NCBI RefSeq assembly: GCF_021730395.1
Contig: NC_069371.1
Coordinates: forward strand, 3,720,001-3,784,000
Direction of reading: 5' to 3'
Source: Mercenaria mercenaria
Lineage: Eukaryota > Mollusca > Bivalvia > Venerida > Veneridae
Length of the DNA stretch: 64,000 bases
The position numbers were made by a program, and so were the translations under genes. The notes below the pieces were generated by a model. It had not been told where the DNA came from and searched no databases. It saw nothing but the letters and a program-made list of their open reading frames with translations. Positions 1 to 11,374 of the stretch are shown piece after piece; position 1 is the stretch's first letter, and each line of letters begins with the position of its first letter.

Positions 1-1010
1 CACCCCAGGGGTACAGTTTGAACAATTTTGGCTGAGGACCATAAGACAATGCTACAAACCAAATATCAAAGGTCAAAGAGTTGTGGTTTCAGACAAGAAG
101 ATTTTTAAACTTTTTTTCCTATATAAGTCTATGTAAAACTTGGGACCCCTGGGGCGGGGTCATATTTGACCCTAGGGGGATAATTTGAACCAACTTGGTA
201 GAGGACCACTAGATGATGCTACAAACCAAATATCAAAGCCTTAGGCCATGTGGTTTTGTACAAGAAGATTTTCAAAGTTTTCCCTATATAACTCTATATA
301 AACCATGTGACCCCCAGGGCGGGGCAATATTTGACCCTAGGGGGATAATTTGAACAACCTTGGTAGAGGACCACTAGATGATGCTACATACTAAATATCA
401 AAGCCCTAGGCCATGTGGTTTTGTACAAGAAGATTTTCAAAGTTTTCCCTATATATAACTCTTTATAAACCATGTGACCCCTGCGGCGGGGCCATATTTG
501 ACCCTAGGGGGATAATTTGAATAATCTTGGTAGAGGACCACTAGATGATGCTACATAGCAAATATCAAAGCCCTAGGCCATGTGGTTTTGTACAAGAAGA
601 TTTTCAAACTTTTCCCTATATAAGTCTATATAAACCATGTGACCCCCGGGGCGGGGCCATATTTGACCCTAGGGGGATAATTTGAACAGTTTTGGTAGAG
701 GACCACTAGATGATGCTACGCACCAGATATCAAAGCCCTAAGCTCTGTGGTTTTGGACAAGAAGATTTTTAAAGTTTTTCCCTTCGGTTGCCATGGCAAC
801 CAGAGTTCTGCATGGAATTCAATTCTTTGAACAATTTTGAAAGGGGGCCACCCAAGGATCATTCCTGTGTAGTTTGGTGTAATTCTGCTCAGTGGTTTTC
901 AAGAAGATTTTTTTAGGAAATGTTGACGGACGGACGATGCACGATGGTCGCCGGACATTGAGCGGTCACAATATCTCAACATGAGCCTTTGGCTCAGGTG
1001 AGCTAAAAAT
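1..1010 (+). mobile_element. Minisatellite-cored element R1 (3' part, HINE/pearl-like)
   Basis: At least four tandem units of about 166 bp are present; the motif CCTAGGGGGATAATTTGAA recurs near 171, 336, 503 and 668. A distinct last unit follows, then a CpG-rich stretch GACGGACGGACGATG near 925-940. The 3' end has the hairpin GAGCC-TTT-GGCTC (983-995) followed by AGGTGAGCTAAAAA. The 5' end lies outside the window. The layout matches the pearl/HINE non-autonomous Helentron-type elements known from bivalves (family assignment is inference). No protein coding is seen. Confidence 0.75.
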
Positions 1011-1764
1011 AGCTGATGTTTGACTTTTTACTTATATATGTACTAAAATAGGTTTTAAAATAGGTTTTAGTATTATTTACCAGGCAGTATTATAGTAGAA
1101 ACAGATGATTTGAACCGCTGGGTCCTACTGTACTTGCTGCCGACAACATCATAAACATCGTCAGCTTGCTTTGCCTTAGAGCCATTTTTGTTTCTAGTAA
1201 ACAGCAGACTGGTACTACTGATACTAGTAGCGAGTAGCGATAACAACTGTTACAAAGTGTTAATCAGTCAAGTATCAGAATGGGTATTAAATTTGTGAAA
1301 TGTGAATCGACGCAAATATAGAAAATTGGTGACGCAGTCTGCATATAATTATGAAACTGAAAGTAAATTTTCAGAAAATCGCTCTTTGTACATGTTGTAA
1401 GCAAAATTGGCCTGATTTAGATTTTCAAGAAATTGCGTCCACTGTGACGCACAGAATTTATTTTTACGGGTCATTTCTCAGAAAAGTGTGACTATGACGC
1501 AGGATTTGTGCTTCAGGGAAAACCCTGCAAATTATTCTCGGCAAATGAAATTGCTTTATTTCAGGAAAACCTGCAAAATATAAAAGGTTTCATGACTTTC
1601 CCAGGTTAGAGCTACTGATTTTATATCACTTCACATCTCACAGCACAGTGCCACCTAACCAGCGTAGGCATTGCTACCTGAACTTTAGGATCACGTAAAG
1701 CGTTTGAGACCACCCCTCTGGTAAATTTTAACTTGAGATTATACCTGACGGACCCGTAATATTC

Positions 1765-1768
<4 letters not shown>
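1011..1768. other. Non-coding stretch, nothing recognised
   Basis: AT-rich sequence with no long reading frame or clear repeat, between element R1 and the CA microsatellite. Confidence 0.5.
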
Positions 1769-1817
<49 letters not shown>

Positions 1818-1838
1818 ACATATATATATATATATATA
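1769..1838. repeat. (CA)n and (TA)n microsatellites
   Basis: About 20 CA dinucleotides (1769-1818, slightly interrupted) are followed directly by about nine TA dinucleotides (1820-1838). The apparent short reading frame across them is a repeat artefact. Confidence 0.95.
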
Positions 1839-2047
1839 CGGAGTTGTTCAGAAAAAGTAGAAAATACTTTCTATAAAGGTCACCTTGATCAGTAGTATGT
1901 ATTTTGTCTTACAAAACATGTACTTCGACTGTCCACATTCTACTTTGTACAAAATATCAAACTCTTTAAAACATATTTTTTCTCTAAATTTGTTTTTGTT
2001 GTGTGTCCGTAGGGTGGTTTCAAAAGGCTTTACAAGAACCTTAAACA

Positions 2048-3804
2048 GGCTGGAGACTTCCCCTGGATTGAGAGACAGTCTCCAGATCTAAACACTGTCT
2101 CTCGTTTAAAAGACAAAATGTCTTTCGATCGAAATACTGTATTTAGCTTAAGTGTTGAAAAAACATGAAATCATTATTAAAACAATCATTTCATTACAGA
2201 CGCATTATTTATTCATTGAAACAACTTGTTATTTCCAGTAAACTTTACAAGAAACACATTGTCATAGAAGTTTGCTTTAGCATTATAATGCTTAAACAAG
2301 ATTGATTTCCCAAAATAATTTTGATTTTGAAAATTTGATAAAAGCTCCCAAACAAAATTTTTTTCTTATAAACACTATAAAAACACCTTATAAACACCAT
2401 CAAAACCGCTTTTTTGGTGTTTGTTAGTGTGTTCCATTAGTGATCCATTGAAACAATCAAGAAATGGTTGCAATGGATCGCAAACGGAACGTGTTCCATT
2501 AAATGGATCGCGATTTTGAAGCGAGTTATTAACTTTACAGAGCCATTCAGAAGGCTTCCTCCTCTTTTATCAGGAAACATATGGTTTTAATCCATCCAAT
2601 GTACCATATAACAGCAGATCTTCTAGTTGCTATGGTTATGTTATGTAATCTCATCTAAGGTATAATATTGAGGGACAGAAATTAGTGCATTTTTAGGTAG
2701 TAAGTGTAGAGGTTGGACATATGATATGGATTTATTGAAGAGAAAATGGTGGTTGTTATTTCATTTAATTTCTGTGATTTACAACTAAAGGTATTTTCTT
2801 AAAACATGTACTTACAATTCAGTATAAATGAATACATGTTTACATTGTGATTCTTTATAGATTTCAATAAAATAAGTGTATGTTAGAATTCCAAGATTTA
2901 TTAAATGCATAACACAATAGTTTTTGAAATGCTGATTCAAATGACCTGTATACTTTCTTATATGGAAACTAGTTAATAAATATATGTTTCTCTTTGTCTA
3001 TCCATATTTTACAAAATTTAAGATGGAATTTCTGTTAGCTGCATGATTTATCAAACGATTTGTATAAAACTGCATCCAGATCCTGATCATGAAAATGCTG
3101 AATGATTGCTAAATTTGTATTATATATAATATATATAATTTAACAAATAATATATTTGAATAATTTTAACAGAAAGACCTTTTCAACAGTTACTGCATAT
3201 CTCTGCAAAGCCAGGCTATACCCAATCACATTAACGATTTGCCAAAACTGAATGCATCAGGTTTCAATTAAATACAGCCTGTAGTTAGGAATCTTTCAGT
3301 TTGATGAAACGCATTCCATTGAGCGATCTATTAAGCGATCTATTATATGCGTTCCGTTAAGCGATCCATTATGAGATCCATTATACGATCTATTATGCGT
3401 TCCATTATACGATCTATTATGTGTTCCATTGAGCGATCTATTGTGCGCTCCATTAGCGTGTTGTTAAATTTGTGTTAATTAGCGATACATTAGCTCATTT
3501 GCATGTGAAATTGGAACATGGTTTTGATGGTGTTTACTGGATTAATAACTCGCTTGCGGATCACAGTTTTAGTGGCGTTTATTGACAGTGTTTATTGGGC
3601 CTTTTTTTTTGTTTGGGAGAAAGATAATTTTCTATATTTGAAACAAATTTGCGCATTCTAAAAAGAGAGTTTTAATTACTCTTTCAATGATTTTTATTGC
3701 TTAAGCTAATTTGAGTCTTCCGATCGAAAGGCATTTTGTCTTTCGAACGAGAGACAATGTTAAGATCGAGAGAATGTCTCTTAATAGAGGGGAAGTCTCC
3801 GACC
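2048..3804. mobile_element. Foldback-type DNA element with long inverted arms
   Basis: The left arm begins with TGGAGACTTCCCC (2051) and the right arm ends with its complement, GGGGAAGTCTCCGA (3789-3802). The match runs about 90 bp inward, including a GAAAGACAAAATG block and the TCGATCG motif. A second inverted segment lies further in: CTCCCAAACAAAA with CACCATCAAAACC near 2345-2405, and its complement near 3525-3625. Total inverted sequence is about 390 bp on the left and 275 bp on the right. Near 3308-3465 are short repeats of GCGATC(T/C)ATTA type. There is no reading frame. A MITE or foldback transposon is the best description; I see no clear target-site duplication. Confidence 0.7.
3308..3465. 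repeat. Short tandem repeat, GCGATCYATTA-type unit
   Basis: About ten degenerate copies of a 12-15 bp unit (variants of GTTCCATTAAGCGATCTATTA) lie inside the right half of the foldback element. Inverted relatives (ATGGATCGC) occur in the left half near 2450-2515. Confidence 0.75.
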
Positions 3805-4120
3805 CGTCAACAGCACTGAAAGCAAAAATATGATAACTTTTCCCGATATTAGTTTGTATTTACAGTAATAATTCAGTACTTCATGGTTTTAACTTATTGT
3901 CACATTGGTCAGGAATTGAGTTTGTTTTACAGCGGCTTCGCAATTCCTCAGATATAATTACCTTGTATGCCTTATTATTATTATACCCATCGATTCGTGA
4001 TTTCCCATCGATTCGTGACGCAAATAAACGTCTAGAATTTACGCTCGTGCAACGTCGTACGTCATCCGGAAACTACGCCATTTTTAGCTGAAACACTATT
4101 CAACAATATTTCCAAGCAAA

Positions 4121-4135
4121 ATGCGCAAGAAGCAG
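4121..4135 (+). CDS. Possible first coding mini-exon of the transposase
   Basis: ATGCGCAAGAAGCAG is followed by the donor GTAAATAAG. Splicing to the acceptor CTTACTTTTCAG (ending 4627) keeps phase 0 and gives a basic N terminus, MRKKQGNPARVEKK, like that of related transposases. This is inferred from splice-site consensus only. Confidence 0.5.
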
Positions 4136-4576
4136 GTAAATAAGTTGTAATTTTGAAATACCAATACAATTTTTTTTTAAAAATGCATTAAAATATGCTT
4201 TTACACCCAATTTTACTCTTTTATTCTGTCACTTTTTGCAGTTTCTGCAGTTTCATGGTTTTCCCCAAGTTGTCTCCCCGAGATCCTGGTCACCGAAGCG
4301 ATTTACATAATACAGGGTTACCGAAAAGTTTCTTACTTCATATAGTCGAGTGTAGCGAAAATCCAATTAACGTCCAATTATGAAACAGAAAGTGTTTATT
4401 TAGCGCAACTGTCCATTTACTGAATGTCCTTCATTTTATTGACGTAACGTAGTAATATTTCAAACCTGTTTTCATTTCTTTCCCTTATTCAACGACCTTT
4501 CAGTGAAAGTTACTGCAGAAATGAATAAATTTAGGCCCGAATTGTGTTATTTTAATTTCAAGAAATCAATTTTTTA

Positions 4577-6367
4577 TTGAACCAGATGCTTGTAAGATCA
4601 GTGCAAATGAGTGCACTTACTTTTCAGGGTAATCCAGCAAGAGTTGAAAAAAAGTACCGGAGGTACTCCCCTGAATCTCTTTTAAAGGCCTTTCATCTGG
4701 TAAAAGAAAAGGGTGTTACGGTCCAAAAAGCCGCCAGAATGTTTGGGGTCCCCTCTCGAACTTTAAGAGACCGTGTATTGGGACACATAGATGCAGGCAA
4801 CTACTGTATGGGAGGTGAAACGTTGTTTACACGGGATGAAGAAGAAACCCTCGTTGAGCACGTGGAGACTTTAGCAGAGTTGGGCTATGGGTATACCAAC
4901 GTCAGGTTACAACAATTAGCAGGCGAATTAGCATTTGATTTAGGTAAAAAGAAGATAAATAAAGCCATGAGTAATAACTGGTTGGCTGGATTTTTGCGCC
5001 GATGGAATGACCGCCTTTCGTCCGTTAACCCCCGTAAGCTTGAGAGTACGCGTGCCAAGTGTGCAACCCCTGAAGTTCTTGACAAGTATTTTGAAAACCT
5101 AAAACAGGTTTTAACTGAAAACGACTTACTTGACAAGCCACAATTCATTTATAACCTAGACGAAACCGGACTTCAACCAGAACATCGCCCACCCAACATA
5201 GTTGCAAACCCTAGGACAAAGCCACAGGCCATTACTTCGCCCAGAAGCACTACCACAACTCTGATTGCTTGTGAAAATGCACTCAGAAATTCTCTTCCTC
5301 CATATTTCGTTTTCAAAGGTAAACGGTGGAATCCAGACCTCATGAAAGGAGCCACAGCTGGTGCCAAAGGTGTACTGTCCGAATCCGGTTGGTCAAATGG
5401 CGAAATCTTCCAAGACTACCTGAAGACCCATTTCATACCGTATGTAAGACCTACACAAGCCAGTTCTCAACCTATACTTCTCATCTATGATGGTCATAGT
5501 TCCCACAAAACACCACAGTTGATTAGCTGGGCCAAGGAACAGGGTCTAATTTTGTTTGTTTTACCGGCTCATTCTTCACACTTACTACAGCCTTTGGACG
5601 TCTCAATTTTCGGACCATTCAAGAACTACTACTATTCAGAGTGTTCCACATATATGCATCAACATTTAGGTCAAACAATCACCAAATATGAAATTTGTTC
5701 AATCGCCTGCAGAGCATACTTGAAAGCCATGACACCTTTGAATATTCAAGCTGGATTTCGCAAAACAGGTATTTACCCACTTCGTAAAGAGGTCATATCA
5801 CCAGAAAAGCTTATTCCATGCGAAAGTTTCAGGGAAGATAAGCCCATAGAAAAGGTAAAGGCAATGAAAGCTGGAAAGGATGCTGTTGGTGAATTCCTCC
5901 GCATAAAGGAAGAACGCCAGCAACGGGAAATGTGTTCCACTTGCATATGTGGCAAGAAAAAGGTACAGAAACCTAATGCAGCTGGCACAGCTATCACCGG
6001 AGACAAATACATGGAGGAACTTGAAGAATACGAAAAAAATAAAACCATAAACAAGGCTAAAGCAACACAGAAGACAATGCCACTTGACAGTCCAAAGCCA
6101 TCAACAAGTGGAAATAACATTAACAGAACCAAACCAGTCACTGTTGATTCTGATACAGACTTTGATGATGAAGAAACAAACGAAAGTGACGTCTGCTGTG
6201 TTTGTAAGAAGAGCTCTCCACCGGCAATTCATGAGCTACCCGCATTAAAAATTGTCAACTGGGCGCAATGTGACAACTGCATGCATTGGGTACACCTTGC
6301 ATTCTGTACATCAACAAGAGTTGTAAGACGACACAGCACCTTTCTATGTCCACACTGCACACAATGA
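4577..6367 (+). CDS. pogo-type DDE transposase with C-terminal PHD-like finger
   Basis: An uninterrupted 596-codon frame. An N-terminal psq-type helix-turn-helix (about residues 27-70: YSPESLLKAF...GVTVQKAARMFGVPSRTLRDRV) is followed by a CENP-B-like DNA-binding stretch (to about residue 155). The DDE_1 catalytic core shows aspartates in YNLDETGL (about 190), LLIYDGHSSH (about 305) and LLQPLDVSIFGPF (about 345). An acidic linker follows, and the C terminus has CX2C...CDNCMHWVH...CPHC spacing typical of a PHD finger (about 540-595). The role is cut-and-paste transposition in the nucleus. The true start may be an upstream mini-exon: ATG at 4121-4135 (MRKKQ), donor GTAAAT at 4136, acceptor TTTTCAG ending at 4627, then GNPARVEKKY in frame (584 residues). 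In that reading the first 17 residues of the long frame are intron. Confidence 0.9.
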   Translation: MNQMLVRSVQMSALTFQGNPARVEKKYRRYSPESLLKAFHLVKEKGVTVQKAARMFGVPSRTLRDRVLGHIDAGNYCMGGETLFTRDEEETLVEHVETLAELGYGYTNVRLQQLAGELAFDLGKKKINKAMSNNWLAGFLRRWNDRLSSVNPRKLESTRAKCATPEVLDKYFENLKQVLTENDLLDKPQFIYNLDETGLQPEHRPPNIVANPRTKPQAITSPRSTTTTLIACENALRNSLPPYFVFKGKRWNPDLMKGATAGAKGVLSESGWSNGEIFQDYLKTHFIPYVRPTQASSQPILLIYDGHSSHKTPQLISWAKEQGLILFVLPAHSSHLLQPLDVSIFGPFKNYYYSECSTYMHQHLGQTITKYEICSIACRAYLKAMTPLNIQAGFRKTGIYPLRKEVISPEKLIPCESFREDKPIEKVKAMKAGKDAVGEFLRIKEERQQREMCSTCICGKKKVQKPNAAGTAITGDKYMEELEEYEKNKTINKAKATQKTMPLDSPKPSTSGNNINRTKPVTVDSDTDFDDEETNESDVCCVCKKSSPPAIHELPALKIVNWAQCDNCMHWVHLAFCTSTRVVRRHSTFLCPHCTQ

Positions 6368-6850
6368 ACTCAAGTCTACAATGTTTAACGTTTTTTGTTA
6401 CTTAAAGTTACACAAGTTCTTTCTGTTTTTCCATATGTTTCAAGTTTAATTGTCATTGAAGTTTATCTACATTCTCTACATTTGTTTCTGAAAGTAGTTT
6501 TGGGTGGGTGACGTGTCAGTCGCTAACCCTTCTACATTTCATTGTTAATTCCCTTCATATTTTGTAATTTGATGTTTTAAAAAGTATCAAAAGTTCTGAT
6601 AGTCGTATTGGAAGTCATCTTATAATGCTAGACAAATTTGTTATCCTGCAACGTATATTGAGCACAGTGGACTGGAATGAACCAAACTAACGTTCGGCGG
6701 TGCAAAAATTTTGGTGCGCATCTGTATTCCATGACGTCATAGCCTAAAATAGAATTCCACGAATCGATGAGTGAGCGTCCAAATGATCAAGACGGTCAGG
6801 GTTGCTGTGTAAAAGGTATGCATTGCATATGAAAAACATTACATGTAAAA

Positions 6851-7281
6851 CAGGCTGGGCACATCTCCCAATCTGGGTAAATTACCTCGTTCGGGGTAAT
6901 ATACCCCGATCGGGGTATAACAAGAACAATAGAAAAGCACAAAAAAATTATATTTCTTTTTTCTTTAAAGTGCTAACATAAATATTTTTACTAAAGCTTT
7001 ATATCATCATTACAAATATGTTTACGTACCATATTATCAATTTTACATATGTTAAAAAATGGTGAAAATCTGAAATTTTTACAACAAAAATCTGTTAAAA
7101 AATTATCATATTGTCAACTGTTTATATCATACGAAGTTGACCCGAGATTATGAGCATTAGCACTTCCTTAATAAAAAAGTTATCAAAAATTTTGTACTTT
7201 TCTATTGTTCTGGTATACCCCGATCGGGGTATATTACCCCGAACGAGGTAATTTACCCCGATTGGGAGATGTGCCCAGCCT
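6851..7281. mobile_element. MITE with about 86-bp near-perfect inverted repeats, nested in the pogo element
   Basis: The left end AGGCTGGGCACATCTCCCAA (6853) and the right end TTGGGAGATGTGCCCAGCC (ending about 7279) are complementary over about 86 bp with two or three mismatches. The arms contain palindromic TACCCCGATCGGGGTA. The flanks repeat GTAAAAC (7 bp) or TGTAAAAC (8 bp), an ambiguity caused by shared end bases. An 8-bp duplication would suit a hAT-type MITE. The centre is AT-rich and non-coding. Confidence 0.85.
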
Positions 7282-7412
7282 GTAAAACTTCGAAGTTTAT
7301 AAAGTTGCAGGCATTAGATTTTATTATTAAATGCACAAATTGTATGCATGTATGTTCCGTTTTTGTTGCGCATGCGCGATTTTTCACAACAAGCGTCACG
7401 AATCGACGGGTA

Positions 7413-8059
7413 AGAAGCATACCCCACCCACATATTTCATTATTTGTATATAATTTTTGGCCTAGCCCTTCAAACTTCGAATTCAACATAGTCAACGAAT
7501 AACACTTCTATGCTTTATGTTCCAATAGACAACAAATGCACATGAACAAATAACTGCAAGAAATGCGTAAGGAATTATAGCAAAAACATTACCAAAGAAA
7601 AATGCGCTCATGAGGAAATGACAAATTATGGCGGTTAAATGACGAAGGGAAGTAACTGTCGAAAGCTGCTTTTTCTTCGGTTACATTACACAAATTCAAT
7701 TCCTTCTATCACGTAGAAAAAATGAAATAGGCGCTGTTATTTCAAAGACAGTGTTTAGGATTTAGGAACTTTATGTTTTATAACGACTTGCATAAATGAT
7801 GTTTAAATATATTCAAGATTACATTATTTGTTTGTTAGAATCGTTTATTGCATAAAACTTGGCAAATACCAAAAAAATGTATTCTACATTTAATTTTCAA
7901 CTACGGACAGATAAGACATTCAAACGTCAGTAAATGTTAGGACTTCTGATGACCTTGGAGTACGTGTTCACTGTCAGTTTGTTTGTGTTCTTTATGTTGT
8001 TTTCTTCTCTTTCATTTCAATAGGATATTTCTTTAGCATGTAACCTTTAATATGCCTGT
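7413..8059. other. Non-coding stretch, nothing recognised
   Basis: AT-rich sequence between the pogo-like element and the LINE fragment, without a convincing gene or repeat. Confidence 0.45.
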
Positions 8060-8870
8060 TTGTCTCTTCCTTTGTTTCATCAATGACCTTCCCGACTCTG
8101 TTAAAAGTAGAATACGCTTATTTGCTGATGCACCATCATATACCTCACCATTGACTCATTAGTAGACTCTTACAAACTTCAAGACGATTTGAGAAAATTA
8201 GAAAAATGGGAACGTTAATGGTCTATGGAATTCAATCCTGATAAATGCGAAGTCATAAGAATCTCAAAAAAAAAATATATATATATATACATCATCTTTC
8301 CATATAAGTTACATAATCAAGAACTTAAAACTATAGAAAATGCTAAATATCTTGGGATTACTATTAGTGATGACTTTAGTAGGAAAAAACATATTGAAAT
8401 TACATCTTCAAAAGCTAGTAACACTCTCAGATTTATAAAAAAGAAATGTACAATGCAATAACCTACAAAACATACGTTCGCCCACAAATAGAATACTGTA
8501 ATACCATATGGCATCCATGGCACAAAAACTTAGCATATGAGATAGAAAAGGTACAAAGAACTGCAGCCAGATAAGTCATGAATGACTACTCATACCAAAG
8601 CAGCGTAACATCAATGCTTGAAACTCTTAAATGGCAGACATTAGAACAGAGAAGAATACATGCATCCCTAAAAATGTTACAAAATATCACACAACCTCGT
8701 CTCTGTAGATCATAACCACCTGACAGCTTCTAGAAATTTAAACTTTACCATTCCATCTCCAAGAACACAATATCATATGAACTCCTTTTTCCCCGCACGA
8801 TCAGATACTGGAACGCCTTACCTTATAAAATCAAGGACAGTGCTTCACATCTGATATAGACTCGAATATG
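8060..8870 (+). pseudogene. Decayed 5'-truncated non-LTR retrotransposon (LINE) reverse transcriptase
   Basis: Pieces in several frames spell the end of a jockey/CR1-type reverse transcriptase. FINDLPDSVKSRIRLFAD lies near 8075-8125, the catalytic motif reading FADA instead of the usual FADD. EFNPDKCEVIRISKKK is near 8228-8275, then KTIENAKYLGITISDDF..KKHI (8325-8395), and YVRPQIEYCNTIWHPWHKNL with VQRTA in the thumb region (8470-8565). Stops and frame changes make it non-functional. No 5' half, endonuclease or clear tail was found. Confidence 0.8.
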
Positions 8871-9715
8871 TACTAATGTCATCATCCTGTTTTTATTTTT
8901 AACAAAGCTGTATATATTACTGCTCTTACTCTCTTAACACATGAATATCCTGTATCATGTAACATAGCAACATGCTTTTAACAGCTGCCCGACCTCCCAG
9001 TTATGATCAGAAATTGATTGTTGGGAGTATTTTCGTAGTTGTAGATGTAGTTTAGCTACAAGTTAGTCAATGTCGCTATGTGCTAATCCGCTATTTATAT
9101 ATTATTAATAGTCACTATTTTTATGTTTAATAATTTGTCTTATTTGTTTATTAAAATATGTCTTAAAATCATTATAGTATTAATAATTACTATTATGTTC
9201 ATGTTTTCACGGATTTTCTTTATTACTATTAATAAATTGTCTTATGTATACTTTAAACCTTTCACAGACACTATAGTCTGTCCCACCTAATTTTGGACCT
9301 CCGATTATCTATTTATACTGTATGTAAAATTGGAAAAGTTGTCAAAAATGACATTGTTAATACCAGAAGGTTAATATCTCTAGGCATCTTTTTCATTTTT
9401 TTTTCTTTTTTCTTTTTTCTTTTTGAAAAAAAATGTAAAATGAAGTGAAAAATCAAGATTTTATGTTTTCCCTATAGACTTGCATTGTAAAATGACGTAA
9501 CGTCCATTTCAAGACGGTGGCGTCAATACAAACGTCATTTGGGGGTTTGCTCTCAGTTAGCGACGTCTGATCAATTTATTGTTGAATAGCAGACATGGAA
9601 AATTAAAACAAACTTTGTCCAAAAACAAAGACAAATATCAAACAGGGAATGCCACGTACCAAAAACGCAGCCTACCCAAAACGAAACCTACAGCACGCAG
9701 ACGTGCATACCACAA
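8871..9715. other. Non-coding stretch, nothing recognised
   Basis: AT-rich sequence with a T-rich tract near 9394-9425. No supported gene. Confidence 0.45.
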
Positions 9716-9760
9716 ACACACACACACACACATACACATACACGCGCACACACACACAAA
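9715..9760. repeat. (CA)n microsatellite
   Basis: CACA repeats with ATACACATACACGCG interruptions. The two short overlapping reading frames here are low-complexity artefacts. Confidence 0.9.
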
Positions 9761-11374
9761 GCCAACACATGAGGAACAAAACTTGTAGGATTTACTTGCA
9801 CGGAAGGCCCAGAATTAACTTGTCGTTTCAAATTAAGCAGTTGTTTCCTTTTCAGGTTTTCAGTTTCTTTTTTTTTCTGAAAATGTGTTTGTACTTATTC
9901 GTTAGCATTGATGTAAAATAAATACAAGTGAAGTCAAGTGCATATCATTGTGTCAGCCAAAGTTAAAAAGAGGTGGGGATAGAACCCATTTAACTCAATT
10001 TGATTATAGGTTACTCTTGTTAAGAGTCGTATTAAAGGTTCGGGTGATAACACTATGTTTCAGCATGAATACATGTTTGTGTGTACTGACTTGTGCTTTC
10101 TATTACCCATGTACTCACTATTTTAGTGACTGTCCGATCAAGGTAAAAATTCTACCTCAACGCAATTAATAATTCAAAATGTACAGTCTCGATCTATTTT
10201 AATTTTAGACAACGGCATCTATTTGATCAATTCCATCCTCGCGTATTTATTTCCTCATGCTCGGTCGTTCAGTGAAATCCAAAGTAGAGTGGCGGTATGC
10301 TAAAACATTATTTTTTGCGCTAATGATAGGCATGGTAGATCTACAGAGAAATGAAATCTGTGAAGGGTTATTTTGTTCTTCAGCTTAAGGTAAAAGTAGC
10401 ATGTATAGAAACAAGCGTGCCCCTTATAACATACTGCAATTACACCAGAAATATATATTTACATTATACATGAGCTAATATACATCACTATGTATATTGT
10501 CAAAGTGTCAAACAACATAGATTGTATATTCAACGTGAATTATGTCTAATAGAAATATATCATTTTTCTGCCAATCAACGGTCACTGCGGTATATAATTG
10601 CATTCTATTTCATAAAAATATTATAAAGTGGATGCGACCTACAAATGTATTCAAAATGTGCATGATAAGTTCTTTCCCACACACTATTCGATGTCAACGG
10701 AAACCTTTGTCTGTACCATAGTAATATTAATATAAGTATAAGTCATCATGTTGTTCTTTCCAAAGATTTTGAAGACATCTGATATAACATATAGCATTTT
10801 ACCAGGGCAATCCATAAATTATTTTCGACGGAAATCAAATATACTCTTCACATATTGTCTGCCTAAATTACACAAATGGCAAAAAAGTGCAGCTTCCTCT
10901 TATGGATCTCATGTTTCAGTGAGGCTTAAGGCAACGTCTGTTCTGATATGTCGTGGTAATGATTGCATAGACTTTGCACAGTGTCTGTGAACACTTTCCA
11001 GGAAGTGCATTTGTGTTTGTGTTCTACCAGATCAAATTTCATATCCAAAAAGAGCTCTAGATAGCACAATAGTCTTATAAAGATGTTTGACCGACACTGG
11101 ATGTATTCCACCGCAATCTGCAAAACTAATCTACGTTTTGCATAGTTTCGTTCACGCATCTTTGGTATTTTCATTTTAACACACATGTTCTTGTTACACT
11201 TAACATCTAGGAGCACATAACTGTCTGTTTCTAAGACACTGTCCGGATCCAGTCTCCATATTCTCGAGGTTTTATTCTTTTATAATGTAAATATTGTGGC
11301 AAATAATTATTTTCCCCTTGTAAAAATCACAATTTCGATTTTTTATTGACAATTTATGAACGTTTTGCATGGGC
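9761..11374. other. Non-coding stretch, nothing recognised
   Basis: Only short random frames on both strands; no domain, splice-linked exons or repeat boundaries were recognised. Confidence 0.45.

Larger units (their letters stand above)
3986..7410 (+). mobile_element. pogo-like Tc1/mariner-superfamily DNA transposon, apparently complete
   Basis: The left end is CCCATCGATTCGTGA (3986) and the right end, read in reverse, is CCCGTCGATTCGTGACGC (7410 to 7393). Both are flanked by TA (3984-3985 and 7411-7412), the target duplication of Tc1/mariner elements. The left terminus is doubled: a second copy, CCCATCGATTCGTGACGC, sits at 4004-4021 and matches the right end at 17 of 18 bases. The body carries one transposase gene. 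A 430-bp inverted-repeat MITE is inserted near the right end, so the ancestral element was about 3.0 kb. Confidence 0.85.

Noticed and set aside
1621-1821. 66-codon minus-strand frame with VCVCVC run
   Set aside because: Caused by the CA microsatellite.
5773-6141. 122-codon minus-strand frame across the transposase gene
   Set aside because: Shadow of the transposase coding strand; the acidic linker reads as hydrophobic serine-rich text on the other strand.
9579-9921. Two overlapping frames with THTHTHI-type peptide
   Set aside because: Produced by the CA microsatellite; no domain or conserved start.
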